NCBI GenBank assembly: GCA_034408855.1
Contig: JAWXCK010000152.1
Coordinates: 1-64,000 of the forward strand
DNA length: 64,000 nucleotides
Direction of reading: 5' to 3'
Origin: JAIYDQ01 sp034408855
GTDB lineage: Bacteria > Planctomycetota > Planctomycetia > Pirellulales > Pirellulaceae
Below are positions 24,100 to 33,431 of this stretch, in pieces (the stretch's first letter is position 1; each line of letters begins with the position of its first letter). A program made the translations under genes and the position numbers. The notes below the pieces were generated by a model. That model worked only from the letters and a program-made list of their open reading frames with translations, searched no databases and was not told the DNA's origin.

Positions 24100-25251
24100 C
24101 TACCGTCTAGGGGCGGTGGTCAGCGGTGTTACAGGATCGGGAACGAGTCGGCGTTGAACCTCGTTCAGGCGACAGGTTGATAATTTCGGCAAAACGTATT
24201 TGGCAAACAGATCGCATTCGTCGAGATGCGGATACCCGCTCAAGATAAAGGAACGCATTCCCATGTCGATGTAGCGATTAAGCTTCTCGAAGACTTGGTC
24301 CGGATTGCCGACGATGGCGCTCCCGCAACCGCTTCGAGCCAACCCGATTCCCGACCAGAGATGCTCTTCGATAAATAAATCCGAGCTTTGGGCACGCAAT
24401 TCGTCCTGACGCCTGACGCCGGCGCTCTGGCTATCCATCGAGCGATTTTTAATTTCCTGACCCTTGGCCAAGTCCAATCTTGATATCAAGTTATTCGCCG
24501 CTTGTCGCGCGTCGTTTTCGGTTTCGCGAACGATAACATGAGCGCGAAATCCGAAATCGATTTGACGTTCGTAAGCGTCGGCCTTGTCGGACATGCCACG
24601 CATCGTTTCTGCGATTCGATCCTCGGTTTCGGGCCACATGAGGAAAACGTCGCAATGCTTCGCACATAGATCTTGAGCGGCGGGTGAAATGCCACCAAAG
24701 TACATCAGTGGTCCACCGTTCTGTTGATAGGTTTTGGCAGGATCGGTCGTCGGCAATGAAAGTTTGTAGAACTCACCGCTCCATTCAAATGACCCTTCAG
24801 TCGTCCAGAGTTTTTGGAGAATTTGAATTATCTCGCTGCTTCGAGCATAGCGTACTTCGTTGCTCTCTTTCGTGCCCGGCATATCGGACGAGATGATATT
24901 GACGCAAAGACGTCCTTTAGCGATATGGTCGACGGTCGCAATCGCCCGCGCCAGCATCGTCGGCCAGACTTCACCCATACGGAGCGCGACAAGCTGATTA
25001 ATCTGTGTTGTTTGCGGAGCTAAAGCAGCCGCAAAGGCAAGCGCATCTTGCCCAGCAATCCAACCCGAGGGAAGTAAAATGTTTTGATAACCATTGGCGT
25101 CAGCTTTGCGGACAATATCGCCGCAATGTTCGTAGCTACTTCGAAGCTGATCGTTGTGAACGCCAAGATACTGATAATCATCGCCACAAAGCGCCGAAAA
25201 CCAAGCGACCTCGACTTTGCGATCGTGGGTGCGAATCGTTACGTTGTTCAT
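24100..25251 (-). CDS. LLM-class flavin-dependent monooxygenase, SsuD-like
   Basis: 383 residues of the bacterial luciferase-like TIM-barrel family. The order of motifs follows alkanesulfonate monooxygenase SsuD: GYQNILLPSGWIAGQDALAF, then LAPQTTQINQLVALRMG, then MLARAIATVDHIAKGRLCVN, and GNPDQVFEKLNRYIDMGM near the C-terminus. SsuD-type enzymes use FMNH2 and O2 to cleave C-S bonds of sulfonates; some relatives act on sulfoquinovose or other substrates. No flavin reductase partner lies in the window. First gene of the probable operon with Gfo/Idh/MocA, MFS and the isomerase remnant. Sulfonate use is therefore possible, but is inference. Length is normal and no lesion is seen. Confidence 0.85.
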   Translation of the reverse strand: MNNVTIRTHDRKVEVAWFSALCGDDYQYLGVHNDQLRSSYEHCGDIVRKADANGYQNILLPSGWIAGQDALAFAAALAPQTTQINQLVALRMGEVWPTMLARAIATVDHIAKGRLCVNIISSDMPGTKESNEVRYARSSEIIQILQKLWTTEGSFEWSGEFYKLSLPTTDPAKTYQQNGGPLMYFGGISPAAQDLCAKHCDVFLMWPETEDRIAETMRGMSDKADAYERQIDFGFRAHVIVRETENDARQAANNLISRLDLAKGQEIKNRSMDSQSAGVRRQDELRAQSSDLFIEEHLWSGIGLARSGCGSAIVGNPDQVFEKLNRYIDMGMRSFILSGYPHLDECDLFAKYVLPKLSTCRLNEVQRRLVPDPVTPLTTAPRR

Positions 25252-25519
25252 TGAAATTGGAGACGATCGATATGAGTAAGGCTAAGTAGAGTCTGGAACA
25301 CGCTCTATTTTAACGCGAGTGCGACTTATTACAATATCGCATTAAGTTCGCTGTGGAGTCCGTGATGTGAAGTGACTCGCGAAGCAGCGTCGTTTAGGAC
25401 GTCAAACGCATCGGTCGGGGAAATGCCCAGATCGGATGGAGTTGCCACAATTCTAGTGGCATCGATTTAGGGTTTTACGACTGACCCACAGATTCTACCG
25501 GACGAGCCCGAATTCCTAG

Positions 25520-28500
25520 GTTACTCAGGCCGACGGCAAAGCGACCAAGGCAGGCACAGTCGGCATTGGTGCGGCGGTTTCGATCAACGATGTTGACGTG
25601 ATCAATCGCGCGGTGATTGATTCGGGTACTTCGGTCAATTCGCGTGGCCTTATCGTCGACGCGGCAATGTTGGGTATCTCCGGCGACACTCGGCATACGT
25701 TTGTCACTGAAGCCATCTCAGGCGCAGGTGCGAAAACGGTCGCCATCGCCGGCTCGGTCGCACTCAACCTAATCGACTCGACGACTGAAGCTCGAATCAA
25801 CTCCAGCGCAACGGTGGGCGGTCTAAACAACGTGTCCGATATTACTGTCACTGCGACGAGCAATACGTCCAGTGCATCCAAAGCGAAACCGAACGATGAT
25901 GGCGCTACGGTCGATACGGTTGGCATCGGTGCTTCGCTCGCCTTGAACCGACTGGATCATCAAGTCAGTGCGGTCATCGATAACAGCGTCGTCTTCGTTG
26001 GAACCGGTCGCAATTTCAATGTCGCTGCCAATGCCAATCACATCGCCGCGACCGAATCGACCGCTGGCGGTAACAACACCAACGGCATCGCAGGCAGTGT
26101 CGCACTGGCCATCATCGTTAACACGACACTGGCAAGCTTCGGTACCGGCGGAGCCGTTACGCTCACCGGAACCGGCGACGTCCGGGCGACGCACACGCGC
26201 GTATCCGCGGCGAAAGCCGATGCGACGGTGACGGGCAGCAACGTCGGCATCGGCGTGGGTGCCAGCATTAACGACGACGAAGAAACCTCATCGGCGTTCC
26301 TTTCGAGAAGCCTCACGCTGGCTGGTGCGCTGAACGTTCTTTCGACTTCGAGCGCCACCAGTACGATCGATACCAAATCGACAGCCAAGGGGGCGGATTC
26401 GCAGTCGGGTACGCCCGATCAAAACACGAACAAACAACGCAATCAGACGCCGAATACCGGCAGCGTTAGCACGCTTCCCAGTGGCATTTCGGCTATGACG
26501 AGCGGGAATAGCTCGTCCAATTCCAACTCCAGCAGCAAAGGAGGTAGCTTGGACGTCGCCGCGTCGATCGGCGTCAATGTACTGAACGTCACCAACACAG
26601 CTACCATCGAATCGGGCTCAGTCCTTCGCGGCGGAGGGGTCACGCTAGAAGCCATCACGCCATCGGGACAAGCGAACTCCTTCGTGATTTGGGGAGCGGC
26701 AGCGGCGGGCGGAACGGGCGGTGTTGGTGTGGCTGGAAGCATAGCGATCGAGCAAGTGAATTTCACTACGCTCGCCTCGGCTAAGACCGGCTCACAATTG
26801 CTCTCGACGGGCAACTTGACCGTCAACGCAACCGATGCGCTCAACCCGCAAACGCTAGCCGTCGGCGCCGGTTTTAACGCGTCGAACAATCCCGTCGTCG
26901 GTGGCTCGGTTGCCTTGCGATTGATGACCTCGCAAACCGACGCTTTTATAGGCGGCAGTGCGGATGCGGCTGGTGCGATATCGGTCACCGCGCGAACGAC
27001 CATCAATCCGACCGTCATCGACTTGCCTGGACCGCTGCCCGATCCAACTGCGACGAGTGTTGCCGTAGCGGGCTCAGCCAGTACCGGCGGTGTCGGCGTG
27101 GCAGGAGCTGTTGTGATCAATATCGATACGATCAACACGAGTGCCATGATTGGCAATGGAGCCGCAATCAATCAGAACTCGACTATTAGAGGCGTATCGA
27201 ATCAATCGATTACGGTTACCGCCATCGACGCTATCACGATGACTAGTTTGGCTGGTTCGCTAACGATCGCGCCTAGCAGTATCGGTGTCGGAGCTGGCTT
27301 GGATCTGGCGATCATTGAAAAGCACACGACAACATCCATCGGAAGATCGGTGGTCGTTTCCTCGAAGAGCAACGTCACCATTGAGACAACTTCGACTGAC
27401 GTTTTCAAGACATTGTCGATCAACGCGGGCATCGGCAACTCCGCAGGCATCGCGGGATCGGCTTCGGTATACGATGTAACGTCCAACTCGATCGCAAAAA
27501 TCGATAGCGCCGCCGGAGCCGCTTCGACGCTGAATGCAACCGGCGCGGTTCGCGTCGCTTCCACGGGCAATTTCACATTGACGAGTCTCGCCGGTAGCGT
27601 TGGTGCGGCCGGAACGGCGGGCATCGGTGCGGCCAACGTCACGCTGACTCACACCGATAACGTTCAGGCCTACACGGGCGAGAATGCAAATATCACGTCC
27701 AATGGCGGGGCCGGACTTGCGGTTTCCGTGTCATCGCGAGAAGACGTGATCGGAATTGCGGCTGCTGGTGGAGGCGCGGAGACCGCAGGCGTGGCAGGCT
27801 CGGCAACCGCTGTCATTCTTGACGAATCGAGTCAAGCTTGGATTGGACGAAACAACTTCATCCAGGCAAACGTGAGCAAGCTGACTAAGAAGACCACTGC
27901 ATTCATCGACTCGGGTGCGACGATCGATGTCGAAGGGAATCTTTTCGTCACGGCAGATTCGAGCGAGGATATCACGTCTGTCGCGGCTGGACTGGCCGCC
28001 AGCGGCACCGCCTCGGTAGCTGCGGACGCTGGGGTTCATGTGCTTGATATGACGACGCGAGCTTGGATCGGGGACGACCCTCGCGACGCGGTTGCGAGTC
28101 CTGGAGCTGACAGTATCGTTGTCAACGGCTCGGTTGTCGCCAGCGCCGATGATCGAACGGAAATCGACAAAGTCGTCGGAGTACTGGCAGCTTCGCTCGC
28201 AGGTCTGGGAGCTGCGGCAGGAGTTTTCACATCGAACAAACTGACCGAAGCGTTTCTCAGCGCTGGATTGAATATTACCGCCTTGGGCAATATCGCTGCA
28301 TCCAACGTCCCGACTGGCGGTTTCGTCCTGGGGACTACGGGTTCTTCCGCTTTAACGACAGGAATCGAACCAGGTACCGCATCCTTGACCGTATCGCCGA
28401 GCTCATTGTCTGCCACAGGTGAAGTCGGGTTGCCACGCGTGGGTAGCATGGACGTCGATCGGAACGGAAGTAACGACACTAACGAGAATTCTATTACCGG

Positions 28501-28561
28501 CCAACAGTTGTCTCGACTTCCATTATCGCGGCGTTGTCAGCTACGCTACCGACCGACGTGA
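25520..28561 (+). pseudogene. Second giant exoprotein, 5'-truncated: LktA-like beta-strand repeats
   Basis: The frame opens right after a TAG at 25517-25519 and is coding at once (VTQADGKATKAGTVGIGAAV), with no start codon, ribosome site or signal peptide. About 930 residues consist of repeats in which short hydrophobic units (VAGSVALNLI, IGVGASIN, VGVAGSIAIEQV, AGIAGSASVYDV) alternate with Thr/Ser-rich strands. This is the pattern of beta-helical filamentous adhesins, including the leukotoxin LktA family. A low-complexity Asn/Ser linker lies near 26400-26545. The frame is lost near 28500. To the eye this stretch is richer in G+C than piece 1 of the first giant gene. It is probably the surviving middle and end of a gene that once began upstream. 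Confidence 0.75.
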
Positions 28562-29676
28562 GGTTGACGTTCAGCGAAGAACTGAATCCGATCGATGCTC
28601 GTTCGCCTGTTGCTTATGAACTTCGCAATGCAGGCCCGGATAATGATTTTGACACTGCCGACGACGTTCTCTTCATAGTCAAACCGCAGTACACGCCTGG
28701 ACAGAGCACCGTCATACTTGGCCTAGACAATGGCAATTATGTCACGTCCTTCCGGATAATCATCAATCAAGCTCCATTTTCATCGGGATCGAATGCGTTG
28801 CAAGCAATCGACGAGGATCTGCTAGTCGCGTCAAATCCAGGAACCCTGGTTTCTTCGTTGCTGACCAGTCAGGTCATCGATGCGGATGGCCCTGCCCTCG
28901 GTTTAGCCGTCACGGCTGTTGATAATAGCAATGGAATTTGGGAGTATGCCACCGATGGGACGAATTACTCGGCGGTTGCGTCGCAACTCTTAGGCGGCAA
29001 AGTCCTCTTGTTAGCCAGCGATAGCAACTCGCGCGTAGGCTTCTTGCCAGCCTTGAATTTCAACGGAATCGTAGTCGGTTTGTCGTATCGAGCTTGGGAG
29101 CAATCGGATGAAACATTGGAAGGTACAGCGGTCATTCCAAGCCAACTCTTTACGAGTTCGCTCAGCTCGACAACCGTAATTGCCAGTATACTTGTCAACC
29201 CTGGCAACGATCCGCCAACGTTGGCGCGAAATTTCGCCAGCGTTACCGTAAACGTATTGGATACGTTTACGAACGCGGGAACCTGGAACGATATCGACGG
29301 CGATATGGTAACTTTAAGTGCAACGGTAGGAGATGTTGTCAAGAATCTCGATGGTACTTGGAGTTGGTCTTACCAACCGACGACAAGATTGGTGAATCAA
29401 TTGATCACGATCACCGCCAACGATGGTTTGGTCGACACCACGGTAACGTTCAGTATCACTGCGAATTCGATCGTCAAGAATCGACAGCTCTTTTACAATC
29501 GATCGACAAGTTCTGCGTTTGGCGACGGAAGCGGCAATCCGATCACTGCGATCGACTTTACGAAGTCGGTAACGCCGTCGGCGATGTTGATCAAGGCAAT
29601 TTCGGAACGCCAACGATTGTTCGCACCGATACGACCGATTTTAAGTTTGTCCGGAACAATCTGTCGTACGCGATGA
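28501..29676 (+). pseudogene. Second giant exoprotein: Ig-like and large repeat modules
   Basis: Coding resumes at 28501 in a new frame (PTVVSTSIIAALSATLPTDV). It opens an Ig-like domain (VRLTFSEELNPIDARSPVAY, DNDFDTADDVLF), which stops abruptly near 28735 after VILGLDNG and joins in frame to the linker and repeat module of a different domain (INQAPF, then LVSSLLTSQVIDADGPALG, WEYATDG). The loss of the Ig-like domain's end suggests an in-frame deletion. The C-terminal module starts at about 29480 (NRQLFYNRSTSSAFGDGSG) but reaches only ITAID before the true continuation shifts frame. Confidence 0.72.
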
Positions 29677-29837
29677 ACTCAGCAAACATTTTCAATATCT
29701 ACGATTTGAACAAAGACGGTCAGGTCAATCCGCTCGACATGAGCATCGTTCAACAAAACCAAGATCGAGCCCTGATCCGACTCTTTACCGCACCGGTCAA
29801 TTTGCAATCGGCATTCCGGACATCGGGAAATATTTGA
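29553..29837 (+). pseudogene. Second giant exoprotein: dockerin-like C-terminus
   Basis: This is the final frame, with YEVGNAVGDVDQGN at the start and a clear dockerin type I-like calcium loop (IYDLNKDGQVNPLDMSIVQQN, of the DxNxDGxxxxxDxxxxxxN form). It ends at TGA 29835-29837. In the first giant gene the same two landmarks (FYNNSGF and FYFGHAAGDVNG) are about 140 residues apart. Here the equivalents (LFYNRSTSS and YEVGNAVGDV) are about 20 residues apart. So this copy has lost most of that module together with the frame. Confidence 0.75.
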
Positions 29838-29985
29838 ACTCGTGACTTGCATAGGGTACGCGTACGATGTGGTAGTATGTTGAGCGACAATTTTCCGATG
29901 AATTCGGTAATACATTGTTTGCGAGGCCATTTTGCCTGTAGAATATCAGATCGACTCGATTCATGATGGTGGTGAGGGTAATCGC

Positions 29986-31287
29986 ATGCTTCCTATAAAG
30001 AACTTGATCGCCTTTAGCTTTTGCTTCCTCTTACATGTTCCGATATCGAGTTCCATCTTTGGAGAGGGGAACGCTAAAGCAAAGTCGATTAGGGAGCGAG
30101 TCTCGTGGCAGGAAGAACTAGCGTTTCGGAAGTCGGATGGTTTGACCGAAGCATTGGATCGCGGTTATGCATTGATAGAAAAAGGGGCCAAGAATTATCC
30201 GTCAAACCGACAGTGCTTTTCGTGCCATCATCAAACGCTTCCTCTTTTAGCCGAATCGCTAAATCGCCGCCACTATTCAGATAATTTTAGTGTTCACCGC
30301 GAACCTCCCACCGACTTTTGGCAACATGAATTAACTCGATCCATTTTGGAGTTTACGGAAGAGTCTTTTTCCGGAAAGCGAGAATCGATGCGTGAAGGCA
30401 AGGGTGTGGGCGGCCAAGCTCTTACGGTGGCTTACGGCCTTTGGGCGATGGATTTGGCGGGAGCGAAACACAATGCGACGATCGACGCGATGCTCGAATA
30501 CCTCCTGCAGACCCAAGCAGAAGATGGTGCATGGAACTTTCAGTCGTTGCGACCACCCGCCGCTTCTTCTCGCTCGATGACAACTGCCATCGCCGTCTAT
30601 GGATTGCGAGCCTACGGAGTTGACTGCGCTGAGACTAAGCGGCTTCGCGAAGTTTTTATGAAAGCAAGGGAGTGGTCGCGTCATGCGGACGAAACCGATA
30701 GCCTTGAAGAATTGAATGGCTTGATTTGGTTGGACTATATGCTGGAAAAAGAGCACGCCCGCGAATTACTTGCACCGGCAAACGAAACGACGAACTCGCC
30801 CGATTTATTCTCGAAAGGGGCGGAGGATTTGCGAGACAATGACCGACTGAGAATGCGTACTGAAAAACTTTGGAGCCAGCAACGTGGCGACGGTGGTTGG
30901 GGCCAGACCCCTGAAATGGCAAGCGATGCCTACGCGACCGGCCAATCACTCTTGATCTTGGCTCAAGTTTCGTATTACGACAAAACGAGCGTTTATCGGG
31001 AACGTGAATTCATCAAGGGAATCAAGTTTCTCCTCGGGACTCAGGAATCGGACGGATCATGGCACGTCGCAACACGCGCTAAACCAGTCCAGGTGTTTTT
31101 TGACAACGGCGACCCACATGGCAAGGACCAGTTCATTTCCATGATGGCTACCACCTGGTCTGTCGCCGCTCTCGCCAGCTTTCGTGAATCGAGATTCGAT
31201 CCCATCGAGTCGTATCAAGTTCTAGATCGAGAGCGAAAGCAACGGAAAATATCCATCGAATCTTCCAGCGATCCATTCGAGAGGTAA
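29986..31287 (+). CDS. Secreted squalene-cyclase/prenyltransferase-repeat protein with CxxCH
   Basis: About 433 residues from the ATG at 29986. I prefer this start over the upstream TTG because it gives a clean signal peptide (MLPIKNLIAFSFCFLLHVPI) and a purine-rich GTGAGGG lies about 6 bp upstream. The mature protein has CFSCHH near its N-terminus, a possible haem c or metal site. Alpha/alpha-barrel repeats of the squalene-cyclase/prenyltransferase superfamily follow, with QW-like motifs (AEDGAWNFQS; RGDGGWGQTPEMASDAYATG; ESDGSWHVA). Such proteins are common in planctomycetes and have no assigned reaction. It stands alone between the second giant gene and a convergent regulator gene. Haem binding is not proven by the motif. 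Confidence 0.8.
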   Translation: MLPIKNLIAFSFCFLLHVPISSSIFGEGNAKAKSIRERVSWQEELAFRKSDGLTEALDRGYALIEKGAKNYPSNRQCFSCHHQTLPLLAESLNRRHYSDNFSVHREPPTDFWQHELTRSILEFTEESFSGKRESMREGKGVGGQALTVAYGLWAMDLAGAKHNATIDAMLEYLLQTQAEDGAWNFQSLRPPAASSRSMTTAIAVYGLRAYGVDCAETKRLREVFMKAREWSRHADETDSLEELNGLIWLDYMLEKEHARELLAPANETTNSPDLFSKGAEDLRDNDRLRMRTEKLWSQQRGDGGWGQTPEMASDAYATGQSLLILAQVSYYDKTSVYREREFIKGIKFLLGTQESDGSWHVATRAKPVQVFFDNGDPHGKDQFISMMATTWSVAALASFRESRFDPIESYQVLDRERKQRKISIESSSDPFER

Positions 31288-31359
31288 ATCTAAGGAACGT
31301 TTGTGCTGCTAAGAGTTCTCCGCCTACTATCTTTATGCCCCATTTGCGAATGCCGATGG

Positions 31360-32241
31360 TCATGCAGGTGACTGCTTTTCGAGTGCGACCCGTAATGTTT
31401 GGCTGAATCCCTCCAAGTGCTGCATGTTGTCGCAGTAGGCCGAATAGTTAATTTTGCGGCGGATTTCTTCGCTCAACGCGAAACCTCCTAGCACAAATGC
31501 GACTTCGGCACTGTGTTCATCGTAGAGCGCTCGATAACCATCAAGGAACGCCTGTTCATCCGCGATATAAGTACAACTAAGCCAGAATAGCTTGGGGTGG
31601 TTCGTTCGAATCGCCGCACTGAGTGTATGGAATGGTAGATTGTCACCCAATGACACGGCATTCCATCTTGAATCGCGAAGTACCAACTCTGCCATCGCCG
31701 TGCCGAGACTATAGAGATCGCCAGCAGGTGACCCACCCATCGCTAAGGGCGCACCAGTTGGAGTCGAAGGGATTAAAGATCGAAGATCTTTCAAGATATG
31801 CAAAGCAATTTCGCAGCCGCGCCGCTCCTGATAGATTTCTGCTGTCCCACAGGACCAACGATCACCAATGTCCGCAAACGATGCGCAAAGCACTCCGTCA
31901 CAAATCACACTCAGGCTGTGTTCGGCCAAGTATAAATCGATGACAAGTTGGCGGCATCGAGCTTCTTCGCCTTCAAGCAATGCCAACGTCATTTGCTCTC
32001 TCGCCCGGTCGATCACCCGAATGGTCTGACCACTTGTCGCCGGCAGTCCAAGTGCTTCAGGATGCACCAAGGTGTGCTTTCCTTCCCGCACTAGCGCTAT
32101 CATCGTGCTCAAGTTGATCCGGCGATGCCCTCCGACGGTGTATTGCGTCGGAATTTGACCACTATCACACCAACGCTTTACCGACGATTCGCTCACATTG
32201 AACGCTCTGGCAACCTGCTTGGGAGAGAGTAAATCTTTCAT
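31360..32241 (-). CDS. MerR-type HTH regulator with CarH/LitR-like B12-binding fold, ligand residues lost
   Basis: 293 residues. The N-terminal MerR-like winged helix (LSPKQVARAFNVSESSVKRW, then GHRRINLSTM) is followed by a four-helix B12-binding cap and a Rossmann-like cobalamin domain, the layout of CarH/LitR photoreceptor repressors. In CarH the cap carries Trp-His followed nine residues on by Glu-His, and the lower ligand His sits in a DxHxxG-type motif. Here I read W129-S130, E139-R140 and D175-L-Y177-S-L-G180. The fold is kept but the His residues are Ser, Arg and Tyr. It may thus work without cobalamin or with another ligand. It is divergent from a sigma factor gene. A pair of 9-bp repeats abuts its own start codon, suggesting autoregulation. 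No clear Shine-Dalgarno sequence. Confidence 0.82.
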   Translation of the reverse strand: MKDLLSPKQVARAFNVSESSVKRWCDSGQIPTQYTVGGHRRINLSTMIALVREGKHTLVHPEALGLPATSGQTIRVIDRAREQMTLALLEGEEARCRQLVIDLYLAEHSLSVICDGVLCASFADIGDRWSCGTAEIYQERRGCEIALHILKDLRSLIPSTPTGAPLAMGGSPAGDLYSLGTAMAELVLRDSRWNAVSLGDNLPFHTLSAAIRTNHPKLFWLSCTYIADEQAFLDGYRALYDEHSAEVAFVLGGFALSEEIRRKINYSAYCDNMQHLEGFSQTLRVALEKQSPA

Positions 32242-32244
32242 TAA

Positions 32245-32262
32245 TGGTCGTTTTGGCCGTTT
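32245..32262 (+). promoter_or_regulatory. Tandem 9-bp repeat pair 1 (candidate operator)
   Basis: TGGTCGTTT is followed at once by TGGCCGTTT, 3 bp upstream of the regulator's ATG on the minus strand. Same orientation and period as pairs 2 and 3. Placed to control translation or transcription of the regulator itself. Confidence 0.55.
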
Positions 32263-32386
32263 TTTAAAAATCTCATTCAGTCAGGTCGTAAACTTGCCAC
32301 ATCTCATTATACGCCATGAATCAAGTGTTTTCAATACGAAAGGATCGAGAACACTCGCCTAATATCGCGAACTCAGATTTAAACTT

Positions 32387-32404
32387 TGAACGTTTTGAAC
32401 GTTT
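32387..32404 (+). promoter_or_regulatory. Tandem 9-bp repeat pair 2 (candidate operator)
   Basis: There are two perfect copies of TGAACGTTT, with a degenerate third (TGTTGGTTG) directly after. The pair ends 6 bp before the candidate -35 element of the sigma factor promoter. Confidence 0.65.
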
Positions 32405-32410
32405 TGTTGG

Positions 32411-32439
32411 TTGTCGCCGACGCCAACCACCGGTATAAA
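32411..32439 (+). promoter_or_regulatory. Candidate promoter of the sigma factor-SDR operon
   Basis: TTGTCG (32411-32416) and TATAAA (32434-32439) are separated by 17 bp, a good match to a housekeeping-type promoter. Transcription would start near 32446, inside repeat pair 3. A strong ribosome site (GGAGG, 32471-32475) precedes the ATG at 32484 by 8 bp. Confidence 0.5.
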
Positions 32440-32442
32440 GGA

Positions 32443-32460
32443 TGAACGGTTTGAACGATT
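32443..32460 (+). promoter_or_regulatory. Tandem 9-bp repeat pair 3 (candidate operator)
   Basis: TGAACGGTT is followed directly by TGAACGATT. The pair covers the expected transcription start of the sigma factor gene, so a bound protein would block initiation. Confidence 0.62.
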
Positions 32461-32483
32461 TACATTAACTGGAGGTTTTAAAA

Positions 32484-33431
32484 ATGGTTGCTCTTAAAAG
32501 GCCCAGTAGCGGCAAGAAGCAAAAAATGGAACACAAGGGGACGATTTCTGAGCGAACGGCAGCCGTGCTGTGCATGAGCATCGAATTCATCCCGAACGCT
32601 AGTTTTAAAGCGTCCGAGGTCGAATGCCTCGATATCGTCTTGGAGGAAAAAACATCGCTCGCTAAAGAGGTCGAAGAACTTCGATCGTTGCCGGAGCACT
32701 TGAGCCGGCTTTGCCAAGCCGGTTTATTAACGCCCGCAGAAGAACAAAGTTTGTTCCGTCAAATGAATGAACTTAAATTTCGCGCTTCTGAACTTCGCGC
32801 TGGTATCGATGTCAATACTCCCGACCCACAGGCGATCGACTCCATCGAGAAGATGATGCGAAGCGCACAAGAAATTCGAGACCATATCATCCAAGCAAAC
32901 ATCCGTTTGGTCATATCGATCGTCAAAAAATATGTCACGCCGCAACAATGTTTCGACGAAATGTTGAGCGAAGGAATCGTTACTCTGATGCAGTCGGTTG
33001 AAAAGTTTGACTTTGAACGCGGTTTTCGCTTTAGCACCTATGCATACCGGGCTGTTTCTCGAACCGCTTATCACTGCGTTGTGGCGGCTCGTGAGCATGA
33101 AGCTCGATTTGTTCGCGACGCAGAAGAATGGGCATTTGAGCAGCTCGATTCTCAACAACCTTCAACGATGACCGATCAATTTTGGGGAGGCCTGCGTTCG
33201 CTGACGGCATTCATGCTCAAGCGACTTGATCGCCGCGAGCGATTCATCATTCGCAGCCGTTATGCACTGGGTTCTCATCGACAGGTGCGGACTCTTCAGG
33301 ATCTCGCTAATCGACTAGGTGTCTCCAAAGAACGTGTTCGACAACTCGAAGCGCGTGCCGTATCCAAACTTCAAGAGATGGCCGGAGAAGTCGACCTTGA
33401 TGAACTTCGATTAACGACGGTAAGAACATGA
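32484..33431 (+). CDS. Sigma-70 family RNA polymerase sigma factor (RpoD-like group, short)
   Basis: 315 residues. A divergent N-terminus of about 80 residues precedes a region 1.2-like helix (LTPAEEQSLFRQMNEL). Region 2 is clear at 138-195 (ANIRLVISIVKKYV; FDEMLSEGIVTLMQSVEKFD; FRFSTYAYRAVSRTAY). Region 4 is at about 243-297, with the helix-turn-helix LQDLANRLGVSKERVRQLEA. The usual WIRQAI of region 2.4 is replaced by AVSRTAY, and region 3 is very short, so promoter choice may be unusual. It has a strong ribosome site, and its stop overlaps the start of the SDR gene (ATGA), so the two are translationally coupled. Divergent arrangement with a CarH/LitR-like regulator recalls light-responsive LitR-sigma factor pairs in other bacteria; that parallel is inference. 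Confidence 0.88.
   Translation: MVALKRPSSGKKQKMEHKGTISERTAAVLCMSIEFIPNASFKASEVECLDIVLEEKTSLAKEVEELRSLPEHLSRLCQAGLLTPAEEQSLFRQMNELKFRASELRAGIDVNTPDPQAIDSIEKMMRSAQEIRDHIIQANIRLVISIVKKYVTPQQCFDEMLSEGIVTLMQSVEKFDFERGFRFSTYAYRAVSRTAYHCVVAAREHEARFVRDAEEWAFEQLDSQQPSTMTDQFWGGLRSLTAFMLKRLDRRERFIIRSRYALGSHRQVRTLQDLANRLGVSKERVRQLEARAVSKLQEMAGEVDLDELRLTTVRT

Noticed and set aside
28534..29676. Middle piece of the second giant gene as an independent gene
   Set aside because: It starts inside an Ig-like domain without start signals or signal peptide, and the neighbouring modules continue in adjacent frames.
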